This document shows, one piece after another, positions 60,363-64,000 of a stretch of DNA of 64,000 nt. The stretch spans positions 31,822-95,821 of the forward strand of contig DASXTC010000064.1 of the NCBI GenBank assembly GCA_036505635.1, written 5' to 3'. Each line of letters opens with the position of its first letter. The first letter of the stretch is position 1. Position numbers and translations under genes: made by a program. The notes under the pieces are model-generated. The model did no database searches. It was not told where the DNA came from and saw only the letters and a program-made list of their open reading frames with translations. This stretch comes from DASXTC01 sp036505635 (GTDB taxonomy: Bacteria; Acidobacteriota; Polarisedimenticolia; JACPZX01; DASXTC01).

Positions 60363-62919
60363 ATGACGCTATCAGCCGGCTCTCGCCTCGGCCCGTACGA
60401 AATCCTCGGTCAGCTCGGTGCCGGAGGAATGGGAGAGGTCTACCGGGCGCGCGATACGCGGCTGGAGCGAACCGTCGCGATCAAGGTCCTGCCGGCGGAG
60501 CTCTGCGACTCGCCCGAGGCCCGTCAGAGATTCGAGCGCGAAGCGAAGACCATCTCGCAGCTCTCGCATCCCCACATCTGCGCCCTGTTCGATGCCAGTC
60601 ATCACGACGGAGTGGACTACCTCGTCATGGAGTATCTCGAGGGGGAGATACTGTCGGATCGGCTGGCGAAGGGGCCGCTGCCGCTCGATCAGACGCTGCG
60701 CTTCGGACTCGAGATCGCCGATGCCCTCCACACGGCTCACCGGCAAGGGATCGTCCACCGGGACGTCAAGCCCGGCAATGTGATGCTGACGCGCAGCGGG
60801 GCGAAGCTGCTCGACTTCGGTCTCGCCAAGGCCGAGGCGCCGCTGGCTTCGCGGGGAAGTCACACGGCCATGCCCACGCGCGCACCGACATCTTCGCGCT
60901 TGGCGCGGGGCTCTACGAGATGGCGACGGGCAGGAAAGCCTTCTCCGGGAGCAGCCAGGCCTCGTTGATCTCGGCCATCATGAAGGAAGAGGTCGTGCCG
61001 ATCGCGCAGATCCGGCCCATGACCCCTCCGGCGCTGGATCACGCGGTGCGGACGTGCCTCGCCAAGGATCCGGAGGAGCGCTGGCAAAGCGCCAACGACC
61101 TGAAGACCCAGTTGAAGTGGATCGCCGAGGAGGGGACGCGGGCCGGAGGAGCCACGCCGCTTCCGGCGCGCAACACGAGCCGGGAACGTCTCGTATGGGG
61201 TCTGGCGGTCGTGGCGCTGCTTCTGGCCGCGGCAGCGTTCCTGCGAGACGCACTCGAACTCAAACAAGCCGCACGCCCGATGCGTCTCTCGATCGTCCTG
61301 CCCGAGAAATCGGCCCTGCGTGCGGCCGTGCTCTCTCCTGACGGCACGCGATTCGTCATCGTCGCCAAGGACGCCGCCGGCAGGAATCTTCTCTGGATCC
61401 GTTCTCTCGATACGCTCGCCCTCCAGCCGCTCCCGGGGACCGAGAATCCCTCCTTCCCGTTCTGGTCGCCCGACGGCCGCTTCATCGGCTTCTTCGCCGA
61501 TGGGAAGCTGAAGAGGATCGACGCCACCGGAGGCCCTCCGCAGACGATCTGCGATGCGTCGGGCAGCCGCGGTGGTTCCTGGAGTCAGGACGGTACGATC
61601 CTTTTCGCGCCCTTTGCGGATGGTCCGCTCTATCGAGTTTCGAGCTCCGGCCGCGCTCCGGCGGCGGTGACGCGACTCGACCCGTCGCGAGGCGAGACCA
61701 GTCACCGATGGCCGTACTTTCTTCCGGACGGGCGCCATTTCCTCTTCCTCGTCGCCAGCTTCGCTTCCAGCGGGGAGCAGGAGAAGATGGGGATCTACGA
61801 AGGTTCCTGGTTCGCGCCAACTCGAGCCTGGCCTGCGCCTCACCCGCATACGTGCTCTTCGTCCGCGAGGGGAACCTGCTTGCCCAGGCCTTCGACGCGC
61901 GGGAACTCCGGATCACGGGCGAGCCCTTCGCCGTCGCCGAGCGAATACAACACTTCACGCAGATCTATAACTCCCTCTTCTCGGTCTCCACGGACAACAT
62001 GCTCCTCTATCAGAATCGCGCCCCCTCGAGCATCGCGCAGCTCGTCTGGTTCGATCGAGACGGCAAGAGATTGGCTTTCCTCGGGAGACCCGGCGATCAG
62101 GCCAGTCCGCGCATCTCTCCTGACGGAAAGCGCGTGGCGCTGCATGTCATCGACCCCCAGACGGGCAATATGGACATCTGGGCCTACGAATCGTCTGGCG
62201 GGATCGCCACGCGACTCACGTCTCACACGGGAATCGACGCTGGGCCAATCTGGTCTCCTGACGGAAGCCGGATCGCGTTCACGTCGATCCGTCAGGGACA
62301 CGCCGACCTCTATCAGAAGAGCTCGAGCGGGGCGGGGACGGAGGAGAACATCTTTCGGTCCGAGAGAATCAAGCATCCCACCGATTGGTCTCCAGATGGG
62401 CGATTCGTCCTCTTCCGCGCCGCCGATGTGGAGTCGAAGCTCGAGCTCCGGGCGATGCCGGTCTCGGGTGACGGGAAGCCCACACCGTTCGTCAAGGCGG
62501 GGTTCAGTGTCAGCGATGGTCAGTTCTCCCCCGACGGAAGCTTCGTGGCCTGCTCTTCGAACGAGTCGGGAAAGTGGGAGATCTACGTCGCACCATTCCC
62601 GGGACCGGGGGGGAACTGGAAGGTCTCGAGCGAAGGAGGGTCGGAGCCGAGGTGGCGGCGCGACGGCAAGGAACTCTTCTACCTCGCCCCTGATGGAGTG
62701 CTGATGGCGGTCACCGTCAGGCAGACCCCGACCTTCGACGCGGACGTGCCGAAGCCCCTGTTCCCGATCCGCCGCCGGGAGCCCGTGGCCACGCTCGATC
62801 TCTTCAGCTATGACGTCTCCGCGGACGGGCAGCGCTTCCTGGTGAACACGGATGTCGGCGAGACGACCACCGCGCCGCTCACGGTCGTCTTCAACTGGGT
62901 TTCAGACTTCAAGAAGTAG
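60363..62919 (+). pseudogene. Decayed serine/threonine kinase with PD40 propeller
   Basis: The N-terminal kinase part reads well (GAGGMGEVY, VAIK, HRDVKPGN, DFGLAK) up to SRGSHTAMP at about 60875. The next blocks, ARTDIFALGAGLYEMATG onward, are in another frame: about 30 residues including the activation segment with its PEQ motif are missing and the frame is shifted. A second shift with a small loss lies near 61800-61812, between KMGIYEGS and LVRANSSLACASP. The rest, a propeller to FNWVSDFKK, is intact, and a transmembrane helix lies near 61190-61245. Without the activation segment the kinase cannot work, so this is a pseudogene. Its closest relative here is the gene at 46766. Confidence 0.85.
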
Positions 62920-63794
62920 TTGGCCGCCGGCTTCGACGACAGAGTCACCTTCATGGTTACGCCGGATCCCGCGCTCTCGCCAACCTGGGCACCGGCTGAG
63001 GGGGGTCCCGAAAGAGTCATCGTGAACGGCTCGGGAAGAGTGATCGTGAAGCCGACCAGCTGCTTGGCCATCGAATCGGAGATCTTCGGGAGCAGCAGCC
63101 CCGGTCCGACAGTTTCCCGCTTCGCCTCGAATCCGGGTACGTCGGAGGCGGTCGCGACCGTGATCAGGTCGGTTGCCTCCTGGTAGTCCATGAGAACATT
63201 GTTGATGTCGCAGGTCATCTTCATCATGTCACATAGCAGCATGCCGGACCTGGCGATGTAGGCGATGCCCCGTCCCTTCGACGTGGTCGTATTGGTCCCC
63301 CATCCCTCGGTCGGAGAGTCACGGTAACGAAACTGCTGCACGTCATCGATCGAGAACTCGACCGGCAGGAACATCCCGTTCCTGGCCAGGTCTATCTTGC
63401 CGGTCGTGATCTGCTCCAAAACCGCCGGGTCGTCGGGGGGCACTGCCATCCAGCCGATGAAACGGCCCTGCTCCGTCATCTCTGTCGGGGTCATGGGCAT
63501 GCTGCTCGGAGGGAACGAGCCCGGCATGGCCATGTCGAGCGGCACCTCGAACTTCACGCTTCGATTGATGCGATGCGCTCCATCCGTGATGGCGTCCTTC
63601 GGCGTGCCTGCCCCGAACTCTCGCCTTCCCGTTTCGGTGATCTCGAACGACAGGTACATCACCTGCCGCCCCATGAACGCCTGCTTGTCCGCCGGCGTCG
63701 CGCCAGCTCCGAGCGCGGCCGGAGCGGCGGCTTGGCCGACCGGCACGAGCGTTGCGATCAGAATAATGAGGATCGTTGGCCGCTTCGTGATCAT
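62808..63794 (-). CDS. Exported protein of unknown function
   Basis: 328 residues from ATG 63794, which follows GGGGTGACC; an ATG-like codon 66 bases upstream adds an unlikely arginine-rich head. A signal peptide (RPTILIILIATLVPVGQAAA) is followed by a domain with YLSFEITETGRREFG, KFEVPLDMAMPGSFPPSSMPMTPTEMTEQG and GIAYIARSGMLLCDMMKMTCDINNVLMDYQ. The two Cys near LLCDMMKMTCD may pair. I recognise no family. The last about 37 residues are antisense to the 3' end of the decayed kinase, overlapping it by 112 bases, so the true C-terminus may have been lost and replaced by read-through. The N-terminal 290 residues look like ordinary coding sequence. Confidence 0.65.
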   Translation of the reverse strand: MITKRPTILIILIATLVPVGQAAAPAALGAGATPADKQAFMGRQVMYLSFEITETGRREFGAGTPKDAITDGAHRINRSVKFEVPLDMAMPGSFPPSSMPMTPTEMTEQGRFIGWMAVPPDDPAVLEQITTGKIDLARNGMFLPVEFSIDDVQQFRYRDSPTEGWGTNTTTSKGRGIAYIARSGMLLCDMMKMTCDINNVLMDYQEATDLITVATASDVPGFEAKRETVGPGLLLPKISDSMAKQLVGFTITLPEPFTMTLSGPPSAGAQVGESAGSGVTMKVTLSSKPAANYFLKSETQLKTTVSGAVVVSPTSVFTRKRCPSAETS

Positions 63795-63901
63795 CAGGTC
63801 ACCCCGTATGAGGTCGGACAAATGTGCCGCGGAGTATAGCCGCGAGGACCTCCTCGCCACAACGGCGGCGGCAGCCAGTCGAGGGCGAGGTCATCACGGT
63901 T

Positions 63902-64000
63902 CTAGCGGGCGACCCCGATTCTGTTCTGAAGCGCCATCCAGCGCGGATCGGCATGGAGAGGGTCGTAGAGGTGATCCAGGTGGATGATTGCGGGCAACGG
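63902..64000 (-). CDS. C-terminal end of a TPR-type protein, partial
   Basis: The last 32 codons before a TAG at 63904-63902 run off the right edge. The readable end, IIHLDHLYDPLHADPRWMALQNRIGVAR, has the D-P-L-x-x-D-P-R-[WF]-x-x-L form that closes many TPR proteins attached to kinases or TolB-like domains, similar in kind to the end of the kinase at 22995. No more can be said of the gene. Confidence 0.5.
   Translation of the reverse strand, partial: PLPAIIHLDHLYDPLHADPRWMALQNRIGVAR

Noticed and set aside
1..64000. tRNA, rRNA, CRISPR arrays, insertion sequences, integrases or phage genes
   Set aside because: I looked for T-loop signatures, regular short repeats, transposase or integrase motifs and phage structural genes and saw none.

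Overview
The window is dense, very GC-rich bacterial chromosome (roughly two thirds or more G+C by eye) with compact operons and no tRNA, rRNA, CRISPR array, insertion sequence or prophage that I can see. The strongest lineage hint is an expansion of serine/threonine kinases fused to PD40/WD40-like propellers or to a TolB-like plus TPR module: four intact genes, one pseudogene, one propeller fragment and one possible TPR tail at the right edge. With the sigma/FecR/TonB set, tricorn-like and S41 proteases and many PQQ-propeller proteins this suggests Acidobacteriota or a neighbouring soil/sediment phylum. That placement is inference, not something a marker gene shows.

Left part (1-12.5 kb): two tandem paralogous GT-C type membrane glycosyltransferases, a HAD-IIA phosphatase, a tricorn-like secreted protease, a DUF4440-like protein next to a persulfide-dioxygenase/double-rhodanese protein, and a membrane-anchored MutS-family ATPase divergent from a P1 peptidase-YqeY operon. 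Next (12.5-20.7 kb) comes a minus-strand catabolic/transport block: RidA-like protein, class V aminotransferase, APC permease, sodium:solute symporter, two 44-residue membrane proteins and a GH92 alpha-mannosidase.

Middle part (20.7-42 kb): an ankyrin/PQQ-propeller fusion, three kinases around an S41 protease, an orphan RsbW-like ATPase, a DUF2891 protein, a cysteine-synthase-like enzyme, an Fpg/Nei DNA glycosylase and a SWIM-SNF2 helicase. From 39.4 to 46.5 kb lies a minus-strand ECF sigma factor, FecR, STN-TonB receptor and CehA/PHP hydrolase group that looks like one cell-surface signalling and uptake unit.

Right part (46.8-64 kb): another kinase-propeller, a PQQ-propeller fused to an esterase-like domain that seems to have lost its catalytic residues, membrane proteins, two flavoproteins, a DUF3617 protein, a deletion scar joining two gene fragments, a LemA-M48 operon, a winged-helix/nucleotidyltransferase pair with tandem operators over its promoter, a decayed kinase and a secreted protein of unknown function.

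Two cross-cutting observations stand out. First, many genes have a TAnnnT -10 hexamer ending 8-9 bases before the start codon and no Shine-Dalgarno sequence, which implies leaderless transcripts; these include three of the intact kinases. Second, the winged-helix/nucleotidyltransferase pair (59.1-60.1 kb) is the best candidate for a poorly described self-regulated, toxin-antitoxin-like system.
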